A DNA stretch of 64,000 bases from JBGTSJ01 sp041940305 (GCA_041940305.1 JBGTSJ010000017.1:1-64000), one strand, 5' to 3'; numbered from the stretch's first letter, positions 37,373 through 46,828 are shown. Notes: generated by a model from the sequence alone, not told the origin. Numbers and translations are program-made.

Positions 37373-37627
37373 TCAGACGAGTGCGACGCCCGACCATTCC
37401 CGTCCGCCCGTCAGCGAGGGAGGGTCGAACGCGGTGACGACGTTGCCGTCCGCATCGCGAATCTCGATCGGCAGATTGCTGCGCCGATGCGATTCCTCGG
37501 CCATGGTTTCCGCGTGATGCAGCACGTGCGTGGACGCGGCACGGATCCAGCGGCCGTGATGCCGCAGATAAACGCCGTAATCGGTCTGCAGGGATGGCAG
37601 GGGAAGAACGACTGTTGAGTCAGCCAT
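37373..37627 (-). CDS. Small conserved-looking hypothetical protein
   Basis: 84 aa from the ATG at 37627, which has a GGGAG ribosome site; the frame opens 32 codons further upstream without a supported start. No membrane segment or signal. The sequence contains WIRAASTHVLHHAETMAEES and ends with a small beta-rich part (PIEIRDADGNVVTAFDPP). No family recognised. It lies 217 bases beyond mraY on the same strand. Confidence 0.6.
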   Translation of the reverse strand: MADSTVVLPLPSLQTDYGVYLRHHGRWIRAASTHVLHHAETMAEESHRRSNLPIEIRDADGNVVTAFDPPSLTGGREWSGVALV

Positions 37628-37844
37628 AGCGCGCACTCCCGGAAGCACCGGTGGTGTTGAAGCGTTCGCGGACTGTTGCGGGATCGAGCGCCTAAAATGT
37701 AGGCCAGCGAAGCCGATCGGCAACTTCGTTGCTGTCGAAACGCCACATGCGTGGCATTGGGAACGAAAAACAGTGGGATTGTGACAGGCTTGCGGGCAAG
37801 AGAGGCGCGCGGTCGTCTCAGCACGTACCTGGAAATCGGCCCGC

Positions 37845-38948
37845 TCACTGCAGTTTCAGGCTGGCAACGGCGACGAGCGCCAGCAGAGCGGAGCCGATCC
37901 AGAAGCGGACGACAATCTTGTGCTCGCTGTGGCCGCGGAAGAGAAAGTGGTTGTGCAACGGGCTGCAGGCGATGAGGCGGTTGCCGGTGAGGCGGAACCA
38001 GCCGACCTGGGCGATCACGCTGAGCGTCTCGATCACGAACACGCCCCCCACGATGAGCAGCAGGATCTCCTGTCGCGTGACGAGTGCGGCCAGCGCGAGC
38101 AGCGCGCCCAGCGGAAGCGAGCCGGTATCTCCCATGAAGACCTGGGCGGGATGGCAGTTGAACCACAGGAAGCCCAGCATGGCCCCCACCATCGCCCCGA
38201 GCAGAATGCTCAATTCTCCGCTGCCCGAAATGAAGGGAATGCCGAGGTAGCCGGCCAGCACGGAGTGACCCGCCAGATAGGTGAGGGCGACGAACGCAGA
38301 TCCGGCGAAGATGACGCACCCGCCGGCGAGGCCGTCCAGGCCGTCGGTGAGATTGACGCCGTTGGAGCTGCCGACCATCACGAACACGGCCCAGGCCACG
38401 AACGTCAGCCCCAGCGGGAGGGCGATCTGGCCCACGGGAAGGATGAGGTCGGTCCCCCGCGGGATGCCTCGCTGCGCCGAGTACAGCCACACGGCGGCGA
38501 TCGTCGCGAGGACGATCTGGGCCAGGATCTTTTGCCGGGCGGTGAGCCCGCGGCGCGCGGTGCGGAGCTTGATCCAGTCATCGACGCCCCCCACCGCGCC
38601 GAAAGTCAACGTGACGAACAGGCCGATCTGCACGTACGCGCTGCGGAGGTCGCCCCAGATCAAGACTCCCAAAACAATGGCCGCGACGACGAACAGCCCC
38701 CCCATCGTGGGAGTCTCGTTCTTGGACGCCTGAAGTTCGTTCAGCCGTTCCGACGCGCTTGCGACGCGCTCGCGGAACCGGCTCTTGAGCCAGCGAATGG
38801 CCATCGGCCCCAGCGCGACGGCCGCCAGAAACGATGTCACCAGCGCCATCGCGATCCGGGCCGTGAGAAACGTTCGCGAGTCGCCGGTGGTATGCGACTC
38901 GACGTGCGCGGCAATCGGTCCGAACTGTTCGAGCAGCCAGACAAGCAT
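37845..38948 (-). CDS. mraY: Phospho-N-acetylmuramoyl-pentapeptide-transferase MraY
   Basis: Transfers phospho-MurNAc-pentapeptide to undecaprenyl phosphate, forming lipid I, at the inner membrane. 367 aa from the ATG at 38948 with about ten membrane helices. Catalytic motifs are NLTDGLDGLAGG and MGDTGSLPLGALLA (Mg-binding Asp), with the substrate loop SPLHNHFLFRG. The frame opens 34 codons further upstream without support. It follows murE and murF on the same strand but is separated by 413 bases containing a strong terminator, so it probably has its own promoter. Evidence for peptidoglycan synthesis in this planctomycete. Confidence 0.96.
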   Translation of the reverse strand: MLVWLLEQFGPIAAHVESHTTGDSRTFLTARIAMALVTSFLAAVALGPMAIRWLKSRFRERVASASERLNELQASKNETPTMGGLFVVAAIVLGVLIWGDLRSAYVQIGLFVTLTFGAVGGVDDWIKLRTARRGLTARQKILAQIVLATIAAVWLYSAQRGIPRGTDLILPVGQIALPLGLTFVAWAVFVMVGSSNGVNLTDGLDGLAGGCVIFAGSAFVALTYLAGHSVLAGYLGIPFISGSGELSILLGAMVGAMLGFLWFNCHPAQVFMGDTGSLPLGALLALAALVTRQEILLLIVGGVFVIETLSVIAQVGWFRLTGNRLIACSPLHNHFLFRGHSEHKIVVRFWIGSALLALVAVASLKLQ

Positions 38949-39361
38949 GGAGGGACCGGGGCGGAGACTGTTGAGCCCTGCCGTGAGAATTTCGGACGAC
39001 CGGGACGCATTTCGCGGCGCCGATATATCCCAGTCGCCGGACCTCAACAAGACGAGTCTCGCGGGGTATCAGTGCTCAAAACGAAAAGGGGGCGTCGGAG
39101 AGTGCTCCGACGCCCCTGGTTGTAGGCGAGTCCTGCCGTGAAGCGGCTATTGGAGTGATCGACCCAGTGAATCACTGTTGCCCAATTGCCTGTCGTGCTT
39201 CCATCCGAGACGCCTCTGGACGATGCTGCGAATTCCCGCAAACCCGCAACACGCCGGCAGGACTCTATGTAGGACGATGGTCTATGGCTGATGGTCGATG
39301 GACAGTCGGAGGGGGGAGAAACTTGTCCCGCACTCGATCCGCTATCCTCGATCTTCCATCC
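38949..39361. other. Gene-free stretch between mraY and murF
   Basis: 413 bases. It holds the minus-strand terminator at 39089-39116, a pair of short inverted repeats AGTGAT / ATCACT (39154-39159 and 39171-39176), repeated GATGGTC units at about 39276-39300, and a GAGGAT-type half-site at 39341-39363. A promoter for mraY is expected between 38949 and 39080, but none stands out. Confidence 0.6.
39078..39116 (-). terminator. Rho-independent terminator after murF
   Basis: Perfect 12-bp stem GGGGCGTCGGAG (39089-39100) / CTCCGACGCCCC (39105-39116) with an AGTG loop. Read on the minus strand it is followed by a T-rich tract, CTTTTCGTTTTG. It lies about 245 bases downstream of the murF stop and 140 bases upstream of the mraY start, so it would separate murEF from mraY. 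Confidence 0.8.
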
Positions 39362-39363
39362 TC
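39341..39363 (-). repeat. GAGGAT-type repeat at murF 3' end
   Basis: On the minus strand this reads as a GAGGATGGAAGATCGAGGAT-type unit and overlaps the murF stop codon. It resembles both arms of the palindrome at 9248-9308, which also overlaps a stop codon. A full second arm is not evident here. Confidence 0.5.
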
Positions 39364-40768
39364 ATGCGGCCTTTCTGAGTTTGGCTTCCTGTTTCTTCGC
39401 TGCGGCGAGTTCCTTGAGCCGCGCGATGACGTGTTCCATATGCATGCCGCGGGAGCCTTTGACGAGGATGACGTCGCCAGACTCCAGCCAGCAGTCGAGG
39501 AGGACGGTGAGTGTGTCCAGATCGCGGCAGGCGCCCAGGCAGCCGGCATCCATGCCAGACTCTTTCGCGCTCCGTGCGACGAGCGCTGCCTGAGCGCCCA
39601 CCGCGATCAGTCGGTCCACTCCAATCCGCGCGACGTCCGTGCCGAACGCCGCGTGGTAGTCGTCCGCATCCCGGCCGAGGGCCAGCATGTCTCCCGAAAT
39701 CAAAACCCGCTGGTTGCCGCCGCGCCAGTCGCGGAGCAGTTCGCAGGCCGCCTGCATGGAGGCGGGACTCGCGTTGTACGTGTCGTCAATGACCGTCCAG
39801 GGACCGATGGTCAGCACCTGGCAGCGACCGGCGACGGGACGGAAGGTCTGCAGTCCCGCGGCGATCTCGGCGTCATGCATGCCGATCTCACGTCCCACCG
39901 CGACCGAGAGCACGGCCGACGTCAGGAAGTGGCGGCCGGCAGCCGGCACCACAAACTTGGAGCGGTCCACCTGGAACCGCAGGTATTCTCCGTTGCACTC
40001 GATGCCCCGCGCCACCACGTCGTTGTTGACGCGGGAACCGGCGAGCAGGACGCGGCAGGCCGCCCGATGCGCCAGCCCGCGGACGCGCTCGTCATCCCCG
40101 TTGATGACGGCGATCCCCGACGGCGGCAGCGCTTCGAGCAACTCGCCTTTGGTGCGGCAGATGTCTTCGATCGTGCCGAACTCGTCAAGGTGAGCCGGCC
40201 CGATTGCGGTGAGAACGCCCAGTTCCGGCTCGGCGATCCGCGCCAGTCGGCCGATTTCGCCGACGCGCGACGCTCCCAGTTCCACGATCGCGAACTCGTG
40301 CTGCTCCGCAACCTCAAAGAGCGTCAGGGGGACGCCGACGTGATTGTTAAAGTTGTGCGGGCTCTGCACGCCGTCAAACCGCGCGCTCAATGCCGCGTAG
40401 AGCATGCTGCGGGTCGTCGTTTTGCCGACGCTGCCGGTGATTCCGACGATCATGGCGTCCATCCGGCGGCGATGCCAGGAGGCGAAATGCCCCAGGGCAT
40501 CGAGGCTGTTCTCGACCGCGATCGCCGGCAAGGGAGGCTTCCTGAGCTTGGATTGTTCCCCAACACACAGCAGTGCACCGCGAGTGCGGGCCTGCTCCAG
40601 AAAGTCGTGGCCGTCGTGCTGAGCGCCGGCCAGCGCCCAGAATACGTCTCCGCGCCGCACTTTGCGGGAGTCGGTCTCGACTCGACTGAACTCCGCCGAC
40701 TCGTCCCGCACGCCGATCGCCCGACCACCGGTCGCCGCAATCAGGTCTGTGATTCGTGTGGGTTGCAT
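39362..40768 (-). CDS. murF: UDP-MurNAc-tripeptide D-Ala-D-Ala ligase MurF
   Basis: Adds D-Ala-D-Ala to UDP-MurNAc-tripeptide in the cytoplasm. 468 aa from the ATG at 40768; the frame begins 16 codons earlier with a TTG inside murE. Domains are the N-terminal UDP-binding part (about 1-85), the central ATPase with P-loop GITGSVGKTTT (about 105), FNNHVGVPLTL and the downstream DTYNASPASMQ motif, and the C-terminal Rossmann part. The start lies 34 bases after the murE stop. Ends at a terminator-containing gap. Confidence 0.95.
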   Translation of the reverse strand: MQPTRITDLIAATGGRAIGVRDESAEFSRVETDSRKVRRGDVFWALAGAQHDGHDFLEQARTRGALLCVGEQSKLRKPPLPAIAVENSLDALGHFASWHRRRMDAMIVGITGSVGKTTTRSMLYAALSARFDGVQSPHNFNNHVGVPLTLFEVAEQHEFAIVELGASRVGEIGRLARIAEPELGVLTAIGPAHLDEFGTIEDICRTKGELLEALPPSGIAVINGDDERVRGLAHRAACRVLLAGSRVNNDVVARGIECNGEYLRFQVDRSKFVVPAAGRHFLTSAVLSVAVGREIGMHDAEIAAGLQTFRPVAGRCQVLTIGPWTVIDDTYNASPASMQAACELLRDWRGGNQRVLISGDMLALGRDADDYHAAFGTDVARIGVDRLIAVGAQAALVARSAKESGMDAGCLGACRDLDTLTVLLDCWLESGDVILVKGSRGMHMEHVIARLKELAAAKKQEAKLRKAA

Positions 40769-40802
40769 CGAAACAGAGGAAGTCGGTTTGGTTCCTGTGG
40801 AG

Positions 40803-42299
40803 TTAAGCGACGACAAGCTGCCGTCGACGCGATATCAAGTGCTGTCGGCAGACGGCGCGGTCGTCGAACGACACGCGGTCCCTGCCAATGATCTGTACGG
40901 TCTCGTGTCCTTTGCCGGCGACGAGCACACTGTCGCCGGGACGCGCGTGATCCAGCGCCCAGGCGATCGCCGCCGCTCGGTCCGGCTCCACGTGCGGCCG
41001 GGGTGTGACGGACATTCCCGACAGGATTTCGTCGATGATCGCCTGCGGGTCCTCAGAGCGGGGGTTGTCGCTGGTGACGACGGGGACGTCGGCCGTCATC
41101 GCGGCGCGCCCCATGAGCGGACGCTTCGTGCGGTCGCGGTCGCCGCCGGCGCCAAAGACACAGAAGACTCGGCCAGGTGTGATGTCCCGGACGGCCGCGA
41201 TCGCGCGGCGGAGGGCATCGTCGGTATGGGCATAGTCCACGTAGACGGCGAAGTCCTGGCCGCAGTCAATGCGCTCCAGGCGGCCCGGGACGCTCTCGAT
41301 GGTTTCAAGCCCACTCGCGATGGCTTCCAGTGAAAGTCCGAAATGCAGCCCTGCGGCGGCTGCGGCAAGGCAGTTGGCCACGTTGTGACGGCCAGGGAGC
41401 GACACGTGAACTTCGGCTTCGTTCACGCCATGCCGCATGACGAACCGGCAGCCGTCCTGGGTCGTCTGCAGCCCATGCGCTGACAGGTGGGCGGGGGCAT
41501 CGATAGCGATGGTGCAGAGCTGCGCCGGACCGGGGATGCGATCGGCGAGCGAGATGCTGCCCGGATCGTCCGCATTGAGCACGACGAGTCCGCCGCGCTT
41601 GACCATTGCCAGGATGCGGGCCTTCGCTTCCAGGTATTGAACCGCATCGCCGTGGTAGTCGAAGTGATCCTGCGTGACGTTCGTGACGACCGCGACGTCG
41701 AGGAGCGTCCCGGCGCAGCGACTCTGTTCAAGCGCATGGCTGGACAGCTCAACGGCTGCGAACCGGGCGCGGCGAGCGACCGAGGAGGCCAACCAGGCGG
41801 CGAATGTCCGGGAGTCGGGGGTCGTCAGCGTGGCTGGTTCGCGTTCGACGCTGTCGGAGTACTCGACAGTGCCGAGCAGGCCGGTGGGATGTCCGGCGGA
41901 CTCCAGAAGAGCGCGCGTCAGCCAGGTGGTCGTGGTTTTTCCGTTGGTGCCCGTCACCCCAACCAGTCCCAGCCGCCAGGACGGATAGGCGAACAGGGCA
42001 TGGCACAGCTCCGCATACGCGCGGCGGACATCCGGGACGATGCACTGCGGCAGCGAGGTATCGGGAAGAGGCCGGTCAGTCAGCACGGCCGCGGCGCCGT
42101 TGGCCTGGGCCTCGCTGATGAAATCCGCGCCGTGTCGCCGGTGGCCGGGAATGGCGGCGAACAGTGTTCCCGGTCCGCAGTCGGAACTCAACTCAGTCAC
42201 GTCGCGGGCGACGACGTCCGCACAGCCGATGAAGCTGGCGGAGGGAAGCAGCCGACGCAGGCTGACGGACAACGCAGGTCGTTTCGTCCGGGAAAGCAT
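40803..42299 (-). CDS. murE: UDP-MurNAc-tripeptide synthetase MurE, meso-diaminopimelate type
   Basis: Adds the third stem-peptide residue to UDP-MurNAc-L-Ala-D-Glu. 498 aa from the ATG at 42299. The P-loop GVTGTNGKTTTTW and the motif TTPDSRTFAAW are present; the substrate-specificity motif DNPRSEDP is the one that binds meso-diaminopimelate, so that is the predicted substrate. First of the murE-murF pair; mraY follows after a terminator. The 299 bases upstream hold no gene. Confidence 0.95.
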   Translation of the reverse strand: MLSRTKRPALSVSLRRLLPSASFIGCADVVARDVTELSSDCGPGTLFAAIPGHRRHGADFISEAQANGAAAVLTDRPLPDTSLPQCIVPDVRRAYAELCHALFAYPSWRLGLVGVTGTNGKTTTTWLTRALLESAGHPTGLLGTVEYSDSVEREPATLTTPDSRTFAAWLASSVARRARFAAVELSSHALEQSRCAGTLLDVAVVTNVTQDHFDYHGDAVQYLEAKARILAMVKRGGLVVLNADDPGSISLADRIPGPAQLCTIAIDAPAHLSAHGLQTTQDGCRFVMRHGVNEAEVHVSLPGRHNVANCLAAAAAGLHFGLSLEAIASGLETIESVPGRLERIDCGQDFAVYVDYAHTDDALRRAIAAVRDITPGRVFCVFGAGGDRDRTKRPLMGRAAMTADVPVVTSDNPRSEDPQAIIDEILSGMSVTPRPHVEPDRAAAIAWALDHARPGDSVLVAGKGHETVQIIGRDRVSFDDRAVCRQHLISRRRQLVVA

Positions 42300-42598
42300 G
42301 AGAAAAAATGGGCGTCCGTGCCCGCCGGCGCGCATGCTGGATGAGCGCCGTGATCAGTCCATGATCGAGATTTGCGGCGAAACGAGCTGACTGCGCTCGT
42401 GAAACGTCGCGGGAAGGGTCCAGGGCGGGAAGGTCTTAAGAGTCGCTCGTGCGAGCGGGCCGGATTCTGGCGAATTCGCCGAAACCGTCAAGCAGAGATT
42501 GGCAGTTTTGCAAACCGATGCGATCCGGTTTGTAAACGTTACACCGACGGACGAATGCGTGTTGAGCATCCGGGTTCACCCCGCCGCTGGTTGGCTCG
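42300..42598. other. Upstream region of murE
   Basis: 299 bases between the cpaE stop and the murE start. It holds a hairpin CAAACCG / CGGTTTG (42511-42517 and 42526-42532), with outer GTTT / AAAC pairing, about 67 bases beyond the cpaE stop; there is no U-tract in either direction, so it is at most a weak terminator or processing site. No clear promoter hexamers were recognised. Confidence 0.45.
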
Positions 42599-43816
42599 TC
42601 AGCGCGAACCGCTGCCGAGGAAGCTGAAGAGGCGCTTCTTCTGCTTGGCGTCGTCGCCGCCGGCCGCATTCGGCTCGACGATGGCGGCCTGATCGAGCTG
42701 TGCCGCCAGCTGCTCGAGCGATTTGGTGACCTTGGCCCGCGGCGCCTGCGTGACCAGCGGGACGCCGTTGTTGCGAGACTCCACCATTGAGGCGTAGTCG
42801 TTGGGAATCTTCCAGAACACCTCCCGGCCGATGGTCTCCAGCGCCTTGTTGAGGCTGATCTGCGAGTCCTCCAGGCCGATGCGGTTGACGACGACGCGCA
42901 CCTTGTCGCTCAGCTCCCGCTCATCCATGAACTGCATCAGCCTCACGACGTTCCGCAGGCAGGGGAGATCGAGCTGCGTGACGAGCAGCGTCATATCGGC
43001 GCTCTGAATGGCGGCGATATCGAGCGGCGTAAAGCTCTTGCTGATGTCCACGATCAGATGGGTGAAGGTCGCCTTCAGAAGGGCGATGACGCGCTGGAAC
43101 TGGTCGGGAGTGATGGGCGGCCGGTCATCAAGATGCACGGGCCGCGGCAGCAGAAACGCGCCGCTCTCGTGCTGGGTGAGCGACCGCTTCAGCAGCGAGT
43201 AGTCGAGCCGCGTAATGTTCTCTGCGACATCCTGGATCGTGTAGTCGGGAATGATGTCCAGCCAGACGTCGGCGTCGCCGAGCGCCGTGTCGAGGTCGAT
43301 GACCGAGACGATGTTCTTCGGCTGCTGGGCGAGGACGCAGGCGAGATTGATGGCGAGCGACGTACATCCGACGCCGCCGCTGGCGCCGGCAATCGCCACA
43401 ACGCGGCTGGTGCGAGCCTTTCCGCCCCCCTTGCCCCCCTGTCCGGCCGCGCGAATGCGGTCGAGCGCTGCGACAAAATCTTCAATCTGCAGGGGGTAGC
43501 TCAGGAACTCCTTGGCCCCGTTGCGCATCGCCTGCAGGATCAGGCTGCCTTCCTGCGACGCGCTGACGACCAGCGGGCTGCAGGCGGGGAATTCGCCCGT
43601 GACCTGGGCGACCAGGGCGAGGCCGCGTTGCGGGTCCGAATCAACGGCGATCAGGGCAATGTCCGGATTCGTCTGAGTGAGAACGTCGACGAAAAACTCG
43701 TAGCGCGAGCATTCCGCCTCCAGCCAGACCGAATCGATCCCGAGCAGCAGATTCTTGGTGATGCTGCGGCTCGTGTCGTTCGGATCGACAATCGCCATTC
43801 TCAGGACGTCGCTCAT
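42599..43816 (-). CDS. cpaE: Tad/Flp pilus assembly ATPase CpaE (TadZ-like)
   Basis: MinD/ParA-like ATPase predicted to localise the Flp pilus machine at the inner membrane. 405 aa: an N-terminal receiver-like domain (about 1-130, FLSYPLQIEDFVAAL) followed by the ATPase domain with deviant Walker A GASGGVGCTSLAINLA (Cys replaces the usual Lys-Thr second position), ALGDADVWLDI and HLIVDIS. The gap between it and the secretin gene is 92 bases. The Walker A lacking the classical GK(T/S) is common in TadZ proteins. Confidence 0.9.
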   Translation of the reverse strand: MSDVLRMAIVDPNDTSRSITKNLLLGIDSVWLEAECSRYEFFVDVLTQTNPDIALIAVDSDPQRGLALVAQVTGEFPACSPLVVSASQEGSLILQAMRNGAKEFLSYPLQIEDFVAALDRIRAAGQGGKGGGKARTSRVVAIAGASGGVGCTSLAINLACVLAQQPKNIVSVIDLDTALGDADVWLDIIPDYTIQDVAENITRLDYSLLKRSLTQHESGAFLLPRPVHLDDRPPITPDQFQRVIALLKATFTHLIVDISKSFTPLDIAAIQSADMTLLVTQLDLPCLRNVVRLMQFMDERELSDKVRVVVNRIGLEDSQISLNKALETIGREVFWKIPNDYASMVESRNNGVPLVTQAPRAKVTKSLEQLAAQLDQAAIVEPNAAGGDDAKQKKRLFSFLGSGSR

Positions 43817-43908
43817 AGCCGTACCGTTCTTTCCGCCACTCGTGTAGGCGCCTCACCCCGCGAGAGACAAGGCAATGACCTCGCAGGCCGTATCCGGTGT
43901 CTGGAATC

Positions 43909-45561
43909 CTACTGGGGGCCGATCAATCCGGGCGGGCGGCTTCCCGTCCGCTGGTTGGAAGTACTCGTTCCGCTGGCCGGCTGGATCCCCGAGGGAGGCG
44001 CTGAACGCGTCGTCTCCAGCGCGGGGGGAATCGAGGGTGGCGGACCGGGGGGCGCCATCCCGGGACCGGCGCCGGGAGCGGTCGGCGGAGGCATCACGCC
44101 GGGGCCAGGACCGTAAGCCGGGATTCCCGGCGGCGGGCAGTACGGTGGGACGCCGTAGCCCCCCATGGCGTCCACTTCCAGGTGCCCATCGATGAACAGT
44201 TCGTGCGTCGTCGGATTCGCCGAGTTGAGTCCCGGCCCGCCCGGCGGAACCTGAGTCGGATCCAGCGGTGATACGAGATACGGTGTGACCAGCACGAGCA
44301 GTTCCGTTTCGGCTTCTTCGTAAGAGATGCGTCGGAATGCAGCGCCGATGAGCGGGATTTCGCCGAGCACTGGAATCTCGCTCTTGCTGCCGTTCTTTCG
44401 CGAGGAGATCAGTCCGCCGATCATCAGCGTGTCGCCAAACCGCATTTCGACCTGCGTGTTGACGCGCCGCGTGGTGAGACCCGGCACTACTGTCCCATTC
44501 AGGTTTACGGCGTTGCTGAAATCGCGGTCGCTGACTTCGGGAGAAATGTCGAGCCGCAGACGTCCGTTGCCCAGCACGATCGGGACGGCCTCCATCCGCA
44601 CGCCGAATTCGCGCCACTCGATGGTGGCCGTCCCCAGTCCCTGCGGCACCAGAATCGGGAACTCACCACCGGACAGCAGTGAAGCGGGCCGGCCGCTCGT
44701 GGTCACGAGCTTGGGCTCGGCCAGAATCTTCAGCAGCGACTTCTGTTGCAGAGACTCGATGAAGCCCTGGAAAATGTCGTTGGTGCCGGTGATGGCGAAC
44801 TGCATCGTCGGGTTGGCCAGCGCGGCCGCCTGCGAGACGACGTTCGGCGGACCGCCAAACGGCAGCGTCACACTTTGCAGCGGCACCAGGGCTCCCGGGT
44901 TGCTGTGCACGTAGTAGTTCTGCCCGACGGCGAGGAAGTTGAAGCCGAGTTGCTGCAGCTTCGACCGCTGTACCTCCATCACCTTAACGTTGAGCTGGAC
45001 GAGGTTCTCGCCCGCGACCGCCATCTGGTTGTGGACCTTCGGAGCAAACTGCTCGGCGATGGCGACGACCTGGGGGATCTGGTCGGGCTCGGTCACCCAG
45101 CCGCGAAGGACGATGCTGTCCCGCAGCTTGATGGCTTCTACGGCGGACCCGGGAAACAGGCGGCGAAGATTGGCCTGCAACTCGCGGATGTCTCCCTCGA
45201 CGAACAACTCGATTGAGTAAGCGTCCCCGTACTCGTCGGTGAGCATCAGGGAGGTGACGCCGGGCTTCAGCGCCCGGAGCCGGAGCCGCTTGGGATCCAG
45301 CGCAGTCACATTGACGATTGACTGATCGAAGCCGTCCACCACCTTGATGCGCGTCTGCAGTTCGACGACGCGTGTCTGCAATTCGATGAGCGAGAGCGTG
45401 CTGGATGACTGCAGCACCTGGAAGGCCTGCTCTCCCGGTCGAAGCCCTTCCTCGGCTGGAGCGGGCGGTTGAGCCTGCACGGGCCCGACGGGCGCCAGGC
45501 ATGTCAGCATCGCAGTCAGCGCGACCCCCATCAGACGCGGGCCGAAGAGTGAAGTTCGCAT
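43909..45561 (-). CDS. cpaC: Tad/Flp pilus secretin (CpaC/RcpA)
   Basis: Outer-membrane channel of the Flp pilus system. 550 aa: signal peptide (about 1-30), pilus-type N-terminal domain (about 55-130), BON-like region (about 135-180: AVEAIKLRDSIVLRGWVTEP) and a complete secretin domain (about 260-440: LKILAEPKLVTTSGRPASLL, EIPVLGEIPLIGAAFR). A Pro/Gly-rich tail of about 90 residues follows, longer than usual. Upstream gene cpaB is 202 bases away. Confidence 0.92.
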   Translation of the reverse strand: MRTSLFGPRLMGVALTAMLTCLAPVGPVQAQPPAPAEEGLRPGEQAFQVLQSSSTLSLIELQTRVVELQTRIKVVDGFDQSIVNVTALDPKRLRLRALKPGVTSLMLTDEYGDAYSIELFVEGDIRELQANLRRLFPGSAVEAIKLRDSIVLRGWVTEPDQIPQVVAIAEQFAPKVHNQMAVAGENLVQLNVKVMEVQRSKLQQLGFNFLAVGQNYYVHSNPGALVPLQSVTLPFGGPPNVVSQAAALANPTMQFAITGTNDIFQGFIESLQQKSLLKILAEPKLVTTSGRPASLLSGGEFPILVPQGLGTATIEWREFGVRMEAVPIVLGNGRLRLDISPEVSDRDFSNAVNLNGTVVPGLTTRRVNTQVEMRFGDTLMIGGLISSRKNGSKSEIPVLGEIPLIGAAFRRISYEEAETELLVLVTPYLVSPLDPTQVPPGGPGLNSANPTTHELFIDGHLEVDAMGGYGVPPYCPPPGIPAYGPGPGVMPPPTAPGAGPGMAPPGPPPSIPPALETTRSAPPSGIQPASGTSTSNQRTGSRPPGLIGPQ

Positions 45562-45724
45562 CCCTGCACCTCGCAGCGTTGAGTCAGACCAGCCTGCCGC
45601 GCCCCGGTCATCGCTGACCCGGCCGCAGCCTGCCGTGACGCCGGACGGCCTCCAGACCGTCCGGATCCAGTTTCTCTGACCGTCGCCCCCCTACGCGATC
45701 TGCGGGCTTCGGTCGGTCGGTCGC

Positions 45725-45751
45725 CCCCCGATGCGCCGAACGCACCGGGGG
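45725..45751. repeat. Hairpin downstream of cpaB
   Basis: Eleven-base arms CCCCCGATGCG (45725-45735) and CGCACCGGGGG (45741-45751) with one mismatch and a CCGAA loop, 12 bases beyond the cpaB stop on the minus strand. The following bases are GC-rich with CGGT repeats and no U-tract, so mRNA stabilisation or processing is more likely than termination. Confidence 0.5.
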
Positions 45752-45763
45752 ACGATCCTGTCT

Positions 45764-46828
45764 CTAAAGTTCCGTCTCTGCCTTGGTCTGGCCCGACTCG
45801 CCTGTGAATTGTTCGTGCAGCCACTTGAAGGCCCCGGTCAGGGAAGGATCCGTCGGGCCGGTGCTGGTCGATGCATCCGGCTTCGCAGGCTTCTCAGTCT
45901 CGGTGATTTCAAACTGCTGCTCCTGCGGTGTGTCACCCTGGTAAACCTGCACCGTCCACATCGGCCGCGCCGGGGCGGCGACCACCACGGGGGCGGCTGT
46001 CTCCTCGTCGAGGAGATTGTTCAACTCGGGCTGCGGCTCGGAAGCCACTTCCTCGTCGAACAGGGCCGGCCCGCGGTTGTATGCGGGAACGTTGCCGTCA
46101 TCGATCTTGTCCAGTCCGGAGAGTTCGGTCAGCAGGCTGTCGTCGATGGCCCGATCTTCCACGTCTTCGTCGTCGTCAGGATGCCGCCACGACAGGGCCA
46201 GCGAACCTTTGCTCTCCGCGAGTTTGATGTAGTTCACCTGGATGGGCTGCACGAGCAGCGACACCACCTTGGTCTTGACTTCCTGCTGCTTCGTGGCGCC
46301 GTCGCTCACCGTGCGGTTGTCGGTGGCGAAGACTTCCACGTACTTGAGCAGCGTGGCTGTTTTCGAGGTCATCTGGCCGCGGTTGTTCCGCAGCTGGTAG
46401 GTCACCAGCACGTCCACCCGGTCGCCCGGACGCATCATGCCGGCGACGGTCTGTGTATCGTTGACGGAGATCGCGACGACCCGCATGCCTTCGGGGATCT
46501 GCCGGGACCTCGTGAATTCACCTTTCTTGCCCAACTTGGACTGGCGGATGATGTCCCCCGCCAGCACCGGATAGATCAGGGCTCGTTCTTCATACTGTTC
46601 GAAAGCGGTCACGGCGTCTTCCGGGACCGACTCGACGTTCATCTCCTGGAATCCGACCACTTCGTCGGTCAGTTCCACGCCAGGCTGAATCTCGGCACGG
46701 GCCACCAGCACCTTGACCTTGGGAGACGCGTTGCCTTGTCCCCCCTGCATCGCCTGCTGGATGCCCAACATCGCCACCAGGCCGCAGCCGGCGGCGACTG
46801 CCAACAACACCAGTGTCTTCGGTTTCAT
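45764..46828 (-). CDS. cpaB: Flp pilus assembly protein CpaB (RcpC)
   Basis: 354 aa, ATG with AAGGTGA ribosome site. One N-terminal membrane helix (about 5-24, TLVLLAVAAGCGLVAMLG), then a SAF-like domain (about 40-105: ARAEIQPGVELTDEVVGF, then ISVNDTQTVAGMMRPGDRVD) and the RcpC core (LVTYQLRNNRGQM, VEVFATDNRTV). The C-terminal 130 residues are acidic and Pro-rich. RcpC/CpaB supports the secretin and prevents its sticking to the cell wall in studied systems. A TGACAC / GTGTCA dyad lies 48-66 bases upstream of its start (46876-46894). Confidence 0.92.
   Translation of the reverse strand: MKPKTLVLLAVAAGCGLVAMLGIQQAMQGGQGNASPKVKVLVARAEIQPGVELTDEVVGFQEMNVESVPEDAVTAFEQYEERALIYPVLAGDIIRQSKLGKKGEFTRSRQIPEGMRVVAISVNDTQTVAGMMRPGDRVDVLVTYQLRNNRGQMTSKTATLLKYVEVFATDNRTVSDGATKQQEVKTKVVSLLVQPIQVNYIKLAESKGSLALSWRHPDDDEDVEDRAIDDSLLTELSGLDKIDDGNVPAYNRGPALFDEEVASEPQPELNNLLDEETAAPVVVAAPARPMWTVQVYQGDTPQEQQFEITETEKPAKPDASTSTGPTDPSLTGAFKWLHEQFTGESGQTKAETEL

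Noticed and set aside
39276..39300. Repeated GATGGTC units as a CRISPR-like array
   Set aside because: Only two or three imperfect short units with no spacers and no cas genes.
37920..40891. Long plus-strand frames opposite mraY and murF
   Set aside because: The minus-strand proteins have all catalytic motifs, so the plus-strand frames are shadows.
45641..45664. Hairpin CCGGACGG / CCGTCCGG between cpaB and the secretin as a terminator
   Set aside because: No T-rich tract follows on the minus strand, and the downstream genes belong to the same locus.
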